Positions 19,679 through 27,809 of a DNA stretch of 64,000 nucleotides are shown here, piece by piece. The stretch comes from Promicromonospora umidemergens (GTDB taxonomy: Bacteria; Actinomycetota; Actinomycetes; Actinomycetales; Cellulomonadaceae). Under the pieces are notes generated by a model. That model was not told the origin of the DNA. It saw only the letters and a list, made by a program, of their open reading frames with translations, and did no database searches. The stretch spans positions 1-64,000 of the forward strand of contig NZ_JAMTCT010000005.1 in assembly GCF_024171995.1 (NCBI RefSeq). Direction: 5' to 3'. Within the stretch, counting starts at the first letter, position 1, and each line of letters begins with the position of its first letter. The translations under genes and the position numbers were made by a program.

Positions 19679-20503
19679 TCAGACTGCCTTTCGAGCGGCA
19701 TTCACGTGTTGCGTGATCTCAGCGATGACCATGCGGCCGTATGCCGCGTTGCCGTGGGTGAAGTCCGGGGGCTGCGTGGCGCGGACGTGGTGCAGGTCCT
19801 CCCGCAGGAAGCCGTCGTCGTCGATCGTCTGGGCGGGCGGCTCGATCACAGCGATACCGCGCTCGTCCAACCACTCGTGCCAGAGCTCCCTGGCGAGAGC
19901 GTCGATGTAGAGCGCGAGGTCACGACCGTACTCGGTGCGAGCGGCAGGATGGTCGCGCCGAGGGGCGGGCGCGGAGATGGCGAAGAACTCCACGCCGACC
20001 TGCTTGAGCTGCTCGAAGAAGACTCGGACGCCGTGGTGGTCGCGCTCCACGATGGCACGCACGACGTCGTAGGAGAGGGGACTCGCTCCGGGGTGCGCCA
20101 GGTGCGAAGGTGCGTACTCCTGCCACATCGGCTTGCGGAAGATCCGCGAGTTGTTGTTGATGTTGCAGAAGCCCCAGAGACGCTCCGGGGATACATGAGG
20201 TGCCCCGGACAATCGATGAAACTGGCTTCTATAGTTCTGATCGATAGGCGCTACCCTCCCGTCGGCGACCCTGCTGAAGACGTAGGGTTCGATCTTTCCG
20301 CTGCCGAGCCGGACGAAGGAAAGCGTCGTTCCGTCGACCGTCCAACGCTTCTCCTCGCCACCCTTCGCCGAACTCGTCCGTGATGCGACCTCAGAGTTCT
20401 CGAGCGCGAGGAGCATGGATATGAGGTGAGAATTTCCAGCGATCCACGCACCGGGCGTGACCGCTGTGTTCTCAGTAGGAGTGCCTGCGAGTGAGGACAT
20501 CAT
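19679..20503 (-). CDS. SGNH-hydrolase-like protein (GNSH type), paralogue of 17838
   Basis: 274 aa, paralogous along its length to the 17838 protein. Shared points are GAWIAGNSHLISML, LWGFCNINNNSRIFRKPMW, PRRDHPAARTEYG, IAVIEPPAQTIDDDGFL and the C-terminal PDFTHGNAAYGRMV. Ser of GNSH and His of FTHGN are candidates for catalysis by analogy with SGNH enzymes. Two ATG codons stand side by side at 20503 and 20500. The start lies 32 bases inside the preceding sulfotransferase, so the genes overlap and are probably coupled. Exact activity is unknown. Confidence 0.5.
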   Translation of the reverse strand: MMSSLAGTPTENTAVTPGAWIAGNSHLISMLLALENSEVASRTSSAKGGEEKRWTVDGTTLSFVRLGSGKIEPYVFSRVADGRVAPIDQNYRSQFHRLSGAPHVSPERLWGFCNINNNSRIFRKPMWQEYAPSHLAHPGASPLSYDVVRAIVERDHHGVRVFFEQLKQVGVEFFAISAPAPRRDHPAARTEYGRDLALYIDALARELWHEWLDERGIAVIEPPAQTIDDDGFLREDLHHVRATQPPDFTHGNAAYGRMVIAEITQHVNAARKAV

Positions 20504-21149
20504 TCACGCGATCCTTGTCGAACGGCTCGCCGAGCCAGTCGAACAGGCTCTTGAGCGAGGTGGAGTCAGCGGTGTAGTCGTTGTAGTGCACCCGGTGGGT
20601 CCGGTCCGGGTAGGCGGCTTCGAGCTCGGCGAACTGGACCTCTGCGCGGTCGAGTATGGCGGGGCCGTTCTCGCGGTCCTTCCACCACTTGCTCGCGAGC
20701 ACGTCGGCGTGGTCACGGGTATTGATGACGAACCGTGCTCGGGGGAAGAGGCGGATCAGGAAGTCGGCGTAGGCCCGCCAGTTGGAGTGAACCCACCGGA
20801 TCTCCTTGAAACCAGTCACGCGGGTTCCCGCGGGGGGTTGCAGCAGAGATGCCAGGACGAGCGACCGCAACAGCGCGAGAGTCGTCTCGTCCGAGAACTG
20901 ATGGATACCGAACCAGGGGTGCGACGGCGTGTCCGGCGACTTCTTCTTCGGATCGGTGTGCTCGCGATGCGCCTTGTCGAGCGTGTTGAAGTAGGCGAAC
21001 AGGCTGTACAAGGAATCGCCGTTCTCGCCGCGGACCACGTAGCCGGGGATCGAGTTGAGGATCCCCTGGAGCAGGGTCGAACCGGATCGCCCGTACGTGA
21101 CGATGAAGATACAACCGAGAGGGTCGCGCGCGGCGGCTGAGTCGTACAC
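20472..21149 (-). CDS. sulfotransferase
   Basis: 225 aa single-domain sulfotransferase. The PAPS 5'-phosphosulfate loop is CIFIVTYGRSGSTLLQGIL near the N-terminus and the 3'-phosphate region is RFVINTRDHADVLASKWW, with Arg and Ser in place. The C-terminal VHYNDYTADSTSLKSLFDWLG is the usual closing helix region. GTG 21149 is preferred: GGAAAG lies eight to ten bases upstream and the PAPS loop then falls close to the N-terminus, as in the family. A GTG at 21206 would overlap the upstream gene by 52 bases. A role in sulfating the island glycan is inferred from context. Confidence 0.82.
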   Translation of the reverse strand: MYDSAAARDPLGCIFIVTYGRSGSTLLQGILNSIPGYVVRGENGDSLYSLFAYFNTLDKAHREHTDPKKKSPDTPSHPWFGIHQFSDETTLALLRSLVLASLLQPPAGTRVTGFKEIRWVHSNWRAYADFLIRLFPRARFVINTRDHADVLASKWWKDRENGPAILDRAEVQFAELEAAYPDRTHRVHYNDYTADSTSLKSLFDWLGEPFDKDRVNDVLTRRHSY

Positions 21150-21154
21150 GGGCT

Positions 21155-22858
21155 CTACTTTCCTTCGGCGGTATATTGCTTGATGAGCCGACCGACGTTG
21201 TGCCACTTCGGCAGCTCGCGGCCGAGCACCTCTTCCATGAACCGGATGTCGTCCGCGTAGAGCGCGTAGAGTGCCGCGATCTCCTGAGCGGTGATGGGGC
21301 TCTGCTTCCTGAACTGCGGGAGCCAGCCCACGTTACCGACCTTGACCTTGGGCTTGAGCGCCCCCCAGAACTCCGGGCTGTCGCCGACCCGCAGGGCGTC
21401 GAGCGCCTCCTGCAGGTAGATGCGCGGACGATCGACGAGGTCGTCGAAGACGAGCACACGCAGGCGTTCTGGCCCGAGCGTACGGGCCCAGTGCTCGTAG
21501 TGCCGCCGGTAGAAGCCGCGGTCGATCACCCCGAACCGGACGGGGGTCTGGAAGATCCCGGCCGACAGTGCGATGTCGGCGTTCGAGAAGTAGTGCCAGT
21601 AGGCCGAGATCGCGCGTTCGACGGGGTTGCGCAGGCTGAGCAGGACGGGAGCGTTCGGGTCCAGCATGTCCCGGATCGCAGCAGCCGTGTCCTGCTTGCG
21701 CGGCGTCGAGAACCTGCTCTTGGGGTCGGGCACCCAGAAGTATCCCGGCGAACGGTGACCCTGCAGCGCCTTGTCGGCGCTGGCGAAAGGCTTGAGGAAC
21801 TTGAGGATCTCGTCGTCCTTCGTGAGCCGCCCGGGCAGGCTGAAGAACGGAGCGGCCTCCTTGGCCACGTGGACGTGCGGATGCTGGTTGAGCTGGCGCT
21901 CCAACCACTGCGTCCCACCCCGCTGGGTGCCCGCGATGAGGAAGTTCGGCCCACCCTCCAGCCGGCGTAGCTGCGCGGCAGGGCTCGGCGCACCCCGCGC
22001 GGCGCCGGTCGCCGGCTCGTGGCCGGCGGCACGCTCACGTACCGCCGCCCTGGATCCGGTCGTCGCCGTCTGCGCCGGCAGGTCGGCCGTCAACGTCCGG
22101 GTAGCACCTGCCCCCCAGATCACCCGGCCCTCTGCACCGGTCAACCGCTTCACGATGTCCAGGTACACGCTCTCGGCGTAGTGGAAGGGCGCGTCCCCCC
22201 ACGGATGATGCGGACCGGACAGGACCTCGGACGGATCGAGAGCGACCACGTGCGCACCCAGCGCCTGCGCCGCGACCTCCACGTAGGAGCGGAACGTCGG
22301 GTTCGCCTGGGCGGCGCTCACCCCGAACGAGCTGGGCGTCTGCTGCCCGCTCTCGGACCACTCCGCCCACGGGACGTCGAGGAGCGCGACGGCGACCTGC
22401 GGCATCGTGTTCCGGATGGCGTCGCCCAGCGCACGGACGGCTCCGGACCAGTACTCGTAGTGCTGTTGCGTACCGAACGCCAGATGGTGGGAGCCCTGCG
22501 GGAGCGAACGCTCCGTACCGGACTCGATGAGCTCGACGGAACGGGTCACCACGGTGCCGTCCGGCAACAGGTACGCACCGAGCCGCTCGTCGGTCAGGTC
22601 GATGAGCAGCACGTCGGTCCCGTTCGAGTGCTGCGCCAGCAACGGGCGCAGGCTCGACGCGAAGTCGCCGTCGACCATCCGCTGCTGGAAGCGGGACTCG
22701 AGCGTCGGCGGGGCCAGCAGCTCGACGGGACGGGTCGTGGCGCTGAGCGCCGACTGCCGCGCCACGTACTCCACGAGCTCGAACTGCTCGGGATCGAGAT
22801 GCTCGAACGTGTCTCGCGACACGCACGAGCCGTAGATAAAGACCCTGGTCTTGCTCAT
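21155..22858 (-). CDS. DUF6270 - sulfotransferase fusion protein
   Basis: 567 aa. Residues 1-250 look like DUF6270: RVFIYGSCVSRDTFEHL at the start, VLLIDLTDERLGAYLLPDG, and PFHYAESVYLDIVK at the end. This order (G-S-C ... H) resembles an SGNH fold. After an Ala-rich linker (about 265-300), a sulfotransferase domain runs to the end with NFLIAGTQRGGTQWLERQL as the 5'-phosphosulfate loop and VLLSLRNPVERAISAYWHY as the 3'-phosphate site. Joining a putative acyl-modifying module and a sulfotransferase suggests coordinated decoration of one residue. The start overlaps the wecB stop by ATGA. Confidence 0.8.
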   Translation of the reverse strand: MSKTRVFIYGSCVSRDTFEHLDPEQFELVEYVARQSALSATTRPVELLAPPTLESRFQQRMVDGDFASSLRPLLAQHSNGTDVLLIDLTDERLGAYLLPDGTVVTRSVELIESGTERSLPQGSHHLAFGTQQHYEYWSGAVRALGDAIRNTMPQVAVALLDVPWAEWSESGQQTPSSFGVSAAQANPTFRSYVEVAAQALGAHVVALDPSEVLSGPHHPWGDAPFHYAESVYLDIVKRLTGAEGRVIWGAGATRTLTADLPAQTATTGSRAAVRERAAGHEPATGAARGAPSPAAQLRRLEGGPNFLIAGTQRGGTQWLERQLNQHPHVHVAKEAAPFFSLPGRLTKDDEILKFLKPFASADKALQGHRSPGYFWVPDPKSRFSTPRKQDTAAAIRDMLDPNAPVLLSLRNPVERAISAYWHYFSNADIALSAGIFQTPVRFGVIDRGFYRRHYEHWARTLGPERLRVLVFDDLVDRPRIYLQEALDALRVGDSPEFWGALKPKVKVGNVGWLPQFRKQSPITAQEIAALYALYADDIRFMEEVLGRELPKWHNVGRLIKQYTAEGK

Positions 22859-24051
22859 GCCCCACCCTCTGCGGAAACTACCGTGAATTGTTCGTCCACC
22901 AGATCGAAGTCCGGGAGCACGTCGGGCAGCACGGGCGTGAGCATCCGTGCTGTCGCGTCCAGGACCCGTCCCGCGCTGTGCCCGTCACCGTACGGGTTGA
23001 CGGCCTGCGCCATGGCGGCATAAGCCTTGTCGTTCGTCAGCAGCCGGTTCACCTCGGCGACGATGCGGTCCTCGCCGGTGCCGATCAGCCGGGCGGTGCC
23101 GGCCTCGACCGCCTCAGGACGCTCGGTGTTGTCCCGCATCACCAGCACCGGCTTGCCGAGGCTCGGCGCCTCCTCCTGGAGGCCGCCTGAGTCGGTGAGC
23201 ACCACCGTGGACAGGGACAGCAGGTGCGTGAACTCGCCGTAGCCGAGCGGCTCGGTGACCGTCACGTTGGGCAGCCCCTCGAGGTGCGGCAGCACGGCGT
23301 CGCGCACCACCGGGTTGCGGTGCACCGGCAGGACGACCTCGGAGTCCGGGAACCGCCGGGCGATCCGCGCCAGCGCGCGGCCCACACCCTCCATGGCGTC
23401 GCCCCAGTTCTCCCGTCGGTGGGTCGTCACGAGCACGACCCGGCGGCCCGACGCCGCGACGCGGGCGAGCGCGGGGTCCGTGAACACCGTCCGGCGCTCC
23501 ACGGCCAGGTAGAGGGCGTCGATGACGGTGTTGCCGGTCACGACGATGTCGTCGAGCGGGACGCCCTCTGCCACGAGGTTGGCGAGGCTCCGCAGGGTGG
23601 GAGCGAGGTGCAGCGCCGCGATCTGTGACGTGATCTTCCGGTTCGCCTCCTCCGGGAACGGCGACATGATGTCCCCGCTGCGCAGGCCGGCTTCGAGGTG
23701 GATCACCGGGATCTGCTGGTAGAAGGCGGCGAGCGCGGCGGCCGTCGAGGTCGACGTGTCCCCCTGCACGATGACGGCGTCGGGCCGGCGTGCCTTCAGG
23801 ATCGGGTCGAGCCGCGTCATGACGCGAGCGAAGATCTGCCCAAGGGTCTGCCCGTGGCTCATGATGTCCAGGTCGTGGTCCGGCACGATCCCGAAGACGT
23901 CGTTGACCTGGTCGAGCATCTCCCGGTGCTGGCCGGTGACGACGGTCAGCGAGTCGAACCGGTCGTCGGCCTCGAGAGCCGCTACGACCGGGGCGACCTT
24001 GATGGCCTCCGGGCGGGTCCCGTAGACGGTCATGACAAGGGGGCGGTTCAC
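22855..24051 (-). CDS. wecB: UDP-N-acetylglucosamine 2-epimerase (non-hydrolysing)
   Basis: 398 aa GT-B fold epimerase interconverting UDP-GlcNAc and UDP-ManNAc, the substrate of wecC at 6231. Signatures: TVYGTRPEAIKVAPVV at the N-terminus, VTGQHREMLDQV, QGDTSTSTAAALAAFY, HLEAGLRSGDIMSPFPEE, VLVTTHRRENWG, and the C-terminal TDSGGLQEEAPSLGKPVLVMR. Active-site Asp, Glu and His residues are within these blocks. Length is normal. The gene overlaps its neighbours on both sides by four bases, placing it in one operon with the ABC exporter. Confidence 0.95.
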   Translation of the reverse strand: MNRPLVMTVYGTRPEAIKVAPVVAALEADDRFDSLTVVTGQHREMLDQVNDVFGIVPDHDLDIMSHGQTLGQIFARVMTRLDPILKARRPDAVIVQGDTSTSTAAALAAFYQQIPVIHLEAGLRSGDIMSPFPEEANRKITSQIAALHLAPTLRSLANLVAEGVPLDDIVVTGNTVIDALYLAVERRTVFTDPALARVAASGRRVVLVTTHRRENWGDAMEGVGRALARIARRFPDSEVVLPVHRNPVVRDAVLPHLEGLPNVTVTEPLGYGEFTHLLSLSTVVLTDSGGLQEEAPSLGKPVLVMRDNTERPEAVEAGTARLIGTGEDRIVAEVNRLLTNDKAYAAMAQAVNPYGDGHSAGRVLDATARMLTPVLPDVLPDFDLVDEQFTVVSAEGGA

Positions 24052-25175
24052 TGGTCGCCCACCTCAGCCCGCAGGGCGGCGGCACGTGCGGCCGTCGCCC
24101 TTGCCTGCTTGGCGTCGCGCCCCTTGGGCCGCGCATGCCGCTCCCGCACCGGCCCCTTGGGTGGTTCGGGCGTGTCGAACCGCACCTGTGTCTCCCGTCG
24201 TTCTGCGAAGGCGTCCTCGAGGACCTGCTTCGCTTCCTCTGGCTTGTCCTTCGCGTAGGCCCATGCCCACTTGCGATACCGCACAGCGACGTCCTGCGCC
24301 TCGCCGTCGAGCACCAGGCGACCGTGGTGCAGCCAGATGGCGCGCGTGCAGGACTCCTCGATCGTCTGGGCCGCGTGGCTGACCAGGAACACCGTTCCCG
24401 CTTCCTTCCGTAGCCGCTCCATACGGACCTCGCTGCGCTCCTTGAAGGCGGCGTCGCCGGTGGCCAGGGCCTCATCGATGAGCAGGATGTGCGGGCGCGC
24501 CGCCGTCGCGATGGCGAAGCGCAGGCGCGCCGCCATGCCCGAGGAGTAGGTCCGCATGGGCAGATAGATCGACTTGCCGAGGCCGGCGAGCTCGATGACG
24601 TCGGGGATCGCGGCCTGCGCCTCGGCGGGGGACAGACCCATCGCCAGGCAGCCGAGCCGCACGTTCTCCTCACCGGGCAGGTCGGGGACCAGCGCGGCGT
24701 TCACGCCGATGAGCACCGGCGTGCTCTCGGCAAGCACCTGGCCCTTGGTGGGCTTCTCGAGGCCGGCGATGATGCGCAGGAGCGTGCTCTTGCCGGAGCC
24801 GTTCTGGCCCACGATGCCGATCTGCTCGCCGGAGTTCGCGACGAACGAGATGTCCGTCAGGGCGCGCACCGTCACCTTGGCCTCCTGGCCGAGCACGTTG
24901 AGCACCGCCCGCTTGAGCTTGGCGCGGCGGCCACGGGTCGCGTCGGTGGACGGTGTCCGGTAGAACATCCGGAGGCCTTGCACCGCCACCGTCGGCCACA
25001 GCACAGGAGTGCTGCCCGACCGAGGTGCGACCGCGGCGACCTGCCCGGTGTGCGGCGGGGCCTGCACGGACATGGGTACCGCCCCGGAGAGCGGGCCCTG
25101 GACGGGTACCGGCATCGAGGCCGGACCGCCCTGACCGAGCTGTGCGGGCATCGGGTAGTCGAGGTCAGCGGCCAT
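24048..25175 (-). CDS. polysaccharide/teichoic acid ABC exporter, ATP-binding subunit (TagH/Wzt type)
   Basis: 375 aa. A Pro/Gln-rich N-terminal extension of about 60 residues precedes the ATPase: Walker A GIVGQNGSGKSTLLR, the signature TYSSGMAARLRFAIA, Walker B ILLIDEALATGD, and LVSHAAQTIEESC with the switch His. The TagH/Wzt group is recognised by YSSGM and by the DEALATGD form. The C-terminal ~80 residues are basic and Ala-rich and lack a clear Wzt carbohydrate-binding domain. It pairs with the permease at 25165, overlapping it by 11 bases. Together they export the lipid-linked glycan across the membrane. Confidence 0.9.
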   Translation of the reverse strand: MAADLDYPMPAQLGQGGPASMPVPVQGPLSGAVPMSVQAPPHTGQVAAVAPRSGSTPVLWPTVAVQGLRMFYRTPSTDATRGRRAKLKRAVLNVLGQEAKVTVRALTDISFVANSGEQIGIVGQNGSGKSTLLRIIAGLEKPTKGQVLAESTPVLIGVNAALVPDLPGEENVRLGCLAMGLSPAEAQAAIPDVIELAGLGKSIYLPMRTYSSGMAARLRFAIATAARPHILLIDEALATGDAAFKERSEVRMERLRKEAGTVFLVSHAAQTIEESCTRAIWLHHGRLVLDGEAQDVAVRYRKWAWAYAKDKPEEAKQVLEDAFAERRETQVRFDTPEPPKGPVRERHARPKGRDAKQARATAARAAALRAEVGDQ

Positions 25176-26064
25176 AGCTCTCCTCCGCTCGCCAGAAGGT
25201 GACGAACCCGATCACCAACATGCCCACCGCCCAGCCGCCGAGCCACACCCAGCGCATCGGGTCGGGCGTGGTGGCGTACAGCGCGCAGTCCCGCACGATG
25301 TCCAGCACGATGAACATCGGGTTGGCCTCGAGCACCATCTGCATCTCGGGCTCGTCCTTGAGGAGCGTGTCGAACGAGAAGAACACGGCCGACGCGTACA
25401 GCCAGATGCGCATCGACATCCTGATCAGGTTGGCGACGTCCGGCAGCGCCGCAGCCCACCGGGCCACCAGGAGCGACAGCCCCAGGGTGAACATGATCTG
25501 CAGCACCAGGGCGGCAGGCACCAGCGCGAGGCGCCAGGTGTACTCCTCGGCAGGGCCGATGAAGTAGATCAGCACGGCCAGCGTCACGAGCGTCGGGCCA
25601 AGGTTGAGCAGGTTGCGCAGCACCACCGAGATCGGCAGCGCCGCCCGCGGGAACGTGAACGCACGGATCAGGTTCTTGCCGGTCTGTACCGACCGCGCGC
25701 CGCCGTTGATCGACGACGTGGTGAACTGGAACAGGAACACCCCGATCAGCAGGTACCCGATGAAGTTCTCGATGCCGCGCGCGTTCTTCATCAGCAGGCC
25801 GAACACCAGGAAGTACACCCCGCCGTTGATCAGCGGGTCCAGGATCAGCCAGGCCTTGCCGAGCAGGCTCTGCCGGGTACCGCTGGCCACCTTCGCCCGG
25901 GCGTCCGCCCACAGGAAGTGCCGGCGCTCCCAGAGCAGCTCGATGTACTTCCCCAGCGGGGGCCGGGCACCGACGCGCGACAGGTTGCCGAGCGTCACCA
26001 GCTTGGTGGTCGTCGGCGACGCGTCGAACAGCGCCGAGTACGACCCGGTCTCGGGACCGCTCAT
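25165..26064 (-). CDS. polysaccharide/teichoic acid ABC exporter, permease subunit (TagG/Wzm type)
   Basis: 299 aa ABC-2 permease with about six membrane segments, including GGVYFLVFGLLM, YLLIGVFLFQFTT, LGPTLVTLAVLIYFI and LVPAALVLQIMFTLGLSLLVA. The family's amphipathic segment SGTRQSLLGKAWLILDPLI near residue 65 is typical of TagG/Wzm. ATG 26064 overlaps the preceding stop (ATGA) and has GGGGGTG upstream; a longer start at 26124 is open but less likely. It works with the ATPase at 24048. No Wzx or Wzy is seen in the window, so the polymer is probably finished in the cytosol before export. Confidence 0.9.
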   Translation of the reverse strand: MSGPETGSYSALFDASPTTTKLVTLGNLSRVGARPPLGKYIELLWERRHFLWADARAKVASGTRQSLLGKAWLILDPLINGGVYFLVFGLLMKNARGIENFIGYLLIGVFLFQFTTSSINGGARSVQTGKNLIRAFTFPRAALPISVVLRNLLNLGPTLVTLAVLIYFIGPAEEYTWRLALVPAALVLQIMFTLGLSLLVARWAAALPDVANLIRMSMRIWLYASAVFFSFDTLLKDEPEMQMVLEANPMFIVLDIVRDCALYATTPDPMRWVWLGGWAVGMLVIGFVTFWRAEESYGR

Positions 26065-27809
26065 GCCGGCACCCCCAGGCAGGTTCGGTAGATCCCCAGA
26101 TACGTCTCCGCGTTTCGCACCCATGTCCTCTCGGCTGCTACCACTCGGCCGCGCTCGACGAGCTCGGCGCGCCGACCCACATCTTCAAGGAGGGCGCCGA
26201 CCGACGTGGCCCAGCCCTCCGCGTCGTCGGCCCCGACGTGCAGTCCCGCACCACCCACCGCCTCGACCAGGGCCGGGAGGTCGCTCGCGACCACCGGACG
26301 ACCCACCGCCATGGCCTCGACGGGCTTGAGCGGCGTCACCAGGCGCGTGACCTCGTGGTCGCGGCGGGGCACCAGCACGACGTCCAGCGCGGCCAGCCAG
26401 GTCAGCGCGACATCGGACGGTACCCGCCCGGGAAGCACCACGTGGTCGGCCACGCCCAGCTCGCGCGCGAGGCGCGCGAGACCTGGCCGCGAGACGCCGT
26501 CGCCCACCAGCACACCCGTCACGTCGTGCCCGCGGGCGCGCAGCGTCGCCACCGTCCGGACCACCGTCTCCAGGCCCTCGTAGTCGACCAGGCTGCTCAC
26601 GGTGCCGATCGCGGGTCCAGCGGGCAGACCCAGCGCTGCCCGTGCGGCCTCCGGCGCCGGGTGCTCGGTGGTGAGCAGGGCGTCCGACACGGCGTTCGGC
26701 ACCACGGTGATGCGCTCCAGGGGCACACCTCGTGCGACGAGGGCGTCGCGCATGGTGCCGCTGAGCGTCACCACGGCGTCGGCGGCGAGCGCCAGCTCGG
26801 TCTCCTTGGCCTGCATCAGGGCGCGACGACGCGACGCCGCAGCGCGGGCACGGCCCTCCGTCGTGCCGTGCGAGGCCACCCAGGTCTCCTCGGGCAGGCC
26901 GCGTACCTCGTAGACCCAGGGGATCCCGAGCCGCCGCGCCGCCGTCCGGGCCAGCACCCCGTTGGCCGACGGCGTCGTGGTGTGCAGGACGGAGGCACCC
27001 GCCTCGCGGGCGGCCTCGGTCAGCAGCTCTGCCTCCTGCGCGGTGCGCCGCGCGACGTCGGGCAGCAAGCGGCTCGGGACGAGACGCTGATAGGCGGCGC
27101 CGTCCACGACGTCGGTCCCACGTGCCGTGAGCGACCCGATGGTCAGCGGGTAGCCGGGCCGTGTCGTCGCGGACGCGCGCAGCCCGCCGGCGCGCTGCGC
27201 CACCAGGATCGCGTGCGAGCGGAGCGTGTATCCGCTCTGCGTGTGCGGCAGGGAGTTGGTGAGGTGGTGCAGCACGGTGATGCCGCCAGGGCCGGTGGGC
27301 CCGGCCGGTGCCGGCTCGGCGCCGCGGGCCTGGTGGGCACGACCGCTGGCGTCGTCCTGCGGCCCGGGCTGCAGCACAGCCACCTGCGCGCGCAGCCCGG
27401 CGGGCGCGTCCGGCCCGATCGACTCGGTGTCGCCCAGCAGCCAGGCAGCGCGGTAGCGCGCGGGACCGGCGCCGTCGACGCCGTCGAGCAGGTCGGGCCG
27501 ACCCACCGCGACGGCGACCTCGGCCGCGACCCGCAGGCCACGACCGTCGCGGCGAGCGAGCAGCTGCTCTGCCTCGTCGGCGGCACGGGCGGTGTCACCC
27601 GCGAGCATGCGGCCCAGCGCGTGCGGGGCGGACGGCGTCGGCGTGAGCCCGAGGGCGCGCACGAGTGGCCGGCGCAGCGGCTCCGGAGCTCGCCGGGCGG
27701 TCTGGACAGCGAGCCAGACCGGGTCCTCGACGAGAGTCCTGGCGACAAAGGACGTGGTGAAGCGCAGGTTGCGCGCGAGCTCGCCCGCGCGCCGCAGCGA
27801 TGGCGCCAT
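26061..27809 (-). CDS. family-4 glycosyltransferase with N-terminal extension
   Basis: 582 aa. The first ~180 residues are Ala/Arg-rich, without a recognised domain and with repeat-like helices. The GT-B enzyme follows: ITVLHHLTNSLPHTQSGYT and VLHTTTPSANGVLARTAA in the acceptor half, then NAVSDALL, GTVSSLVDYEGLETVVRTV, LPGRVPSDVALTWLAALDVVLVPR and the donor motif TPLKPVEAMAVGRPVVASD, which holds the E-x7-E-like loop. It is cytosolic and acts before export. It overlaps the permease by four bases and its start abuts the stop of the 27809 gene. Sugar specificity is unknown. Confidence 0.85.
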   Translation of the reverse strand: MAPSLRRAGELARNLRFTTSFVARTLVEDPVWLAVQTARRAPEPLRRPLVRALGLTPTPSAPHALGRMLAGDTARAADEAEQLLARRDGRGLRVAAEVAVAVGRPDLLDGVDGAGPARYRAAWLLGDTESIGPDAPAGLRAQVAVLQPGPQDDASGRAHQARGAEPAPAGPTGPGGITVLHHLTNSLPHTQSGYTLRSHAILVAQRAGGLRASATTRPGYPLTIGSLTARGTDVVDGAAYQRLVPSRLLPDVARRTAQEAELLTEAAREAGASVLHTTTPSANGVLARTAARRLGIPWVYEVRGLPEETWVASHGTTEGRARAAASRRRALMQAKETELALAADAVVTLSGTMRDALVARGVPLERITVVPNAVSDALLTTEHPAPEAARAALGLPAGPAIGTVSSLVDYEGLETVVRTVATLRARGHDVTGVLVGDGVSRPGLARLARELGVADHVVLPGRVPSDVALTWLAALDVVLVPRRDHEVTRLVTPLKPVEAMAVGRPVVASDLPALVEAVGGAGLHVGADDAEGWATSVGALLEDVGRRAELVERGRVVAAERTWVRNAETYLGIYRTCLGVPA

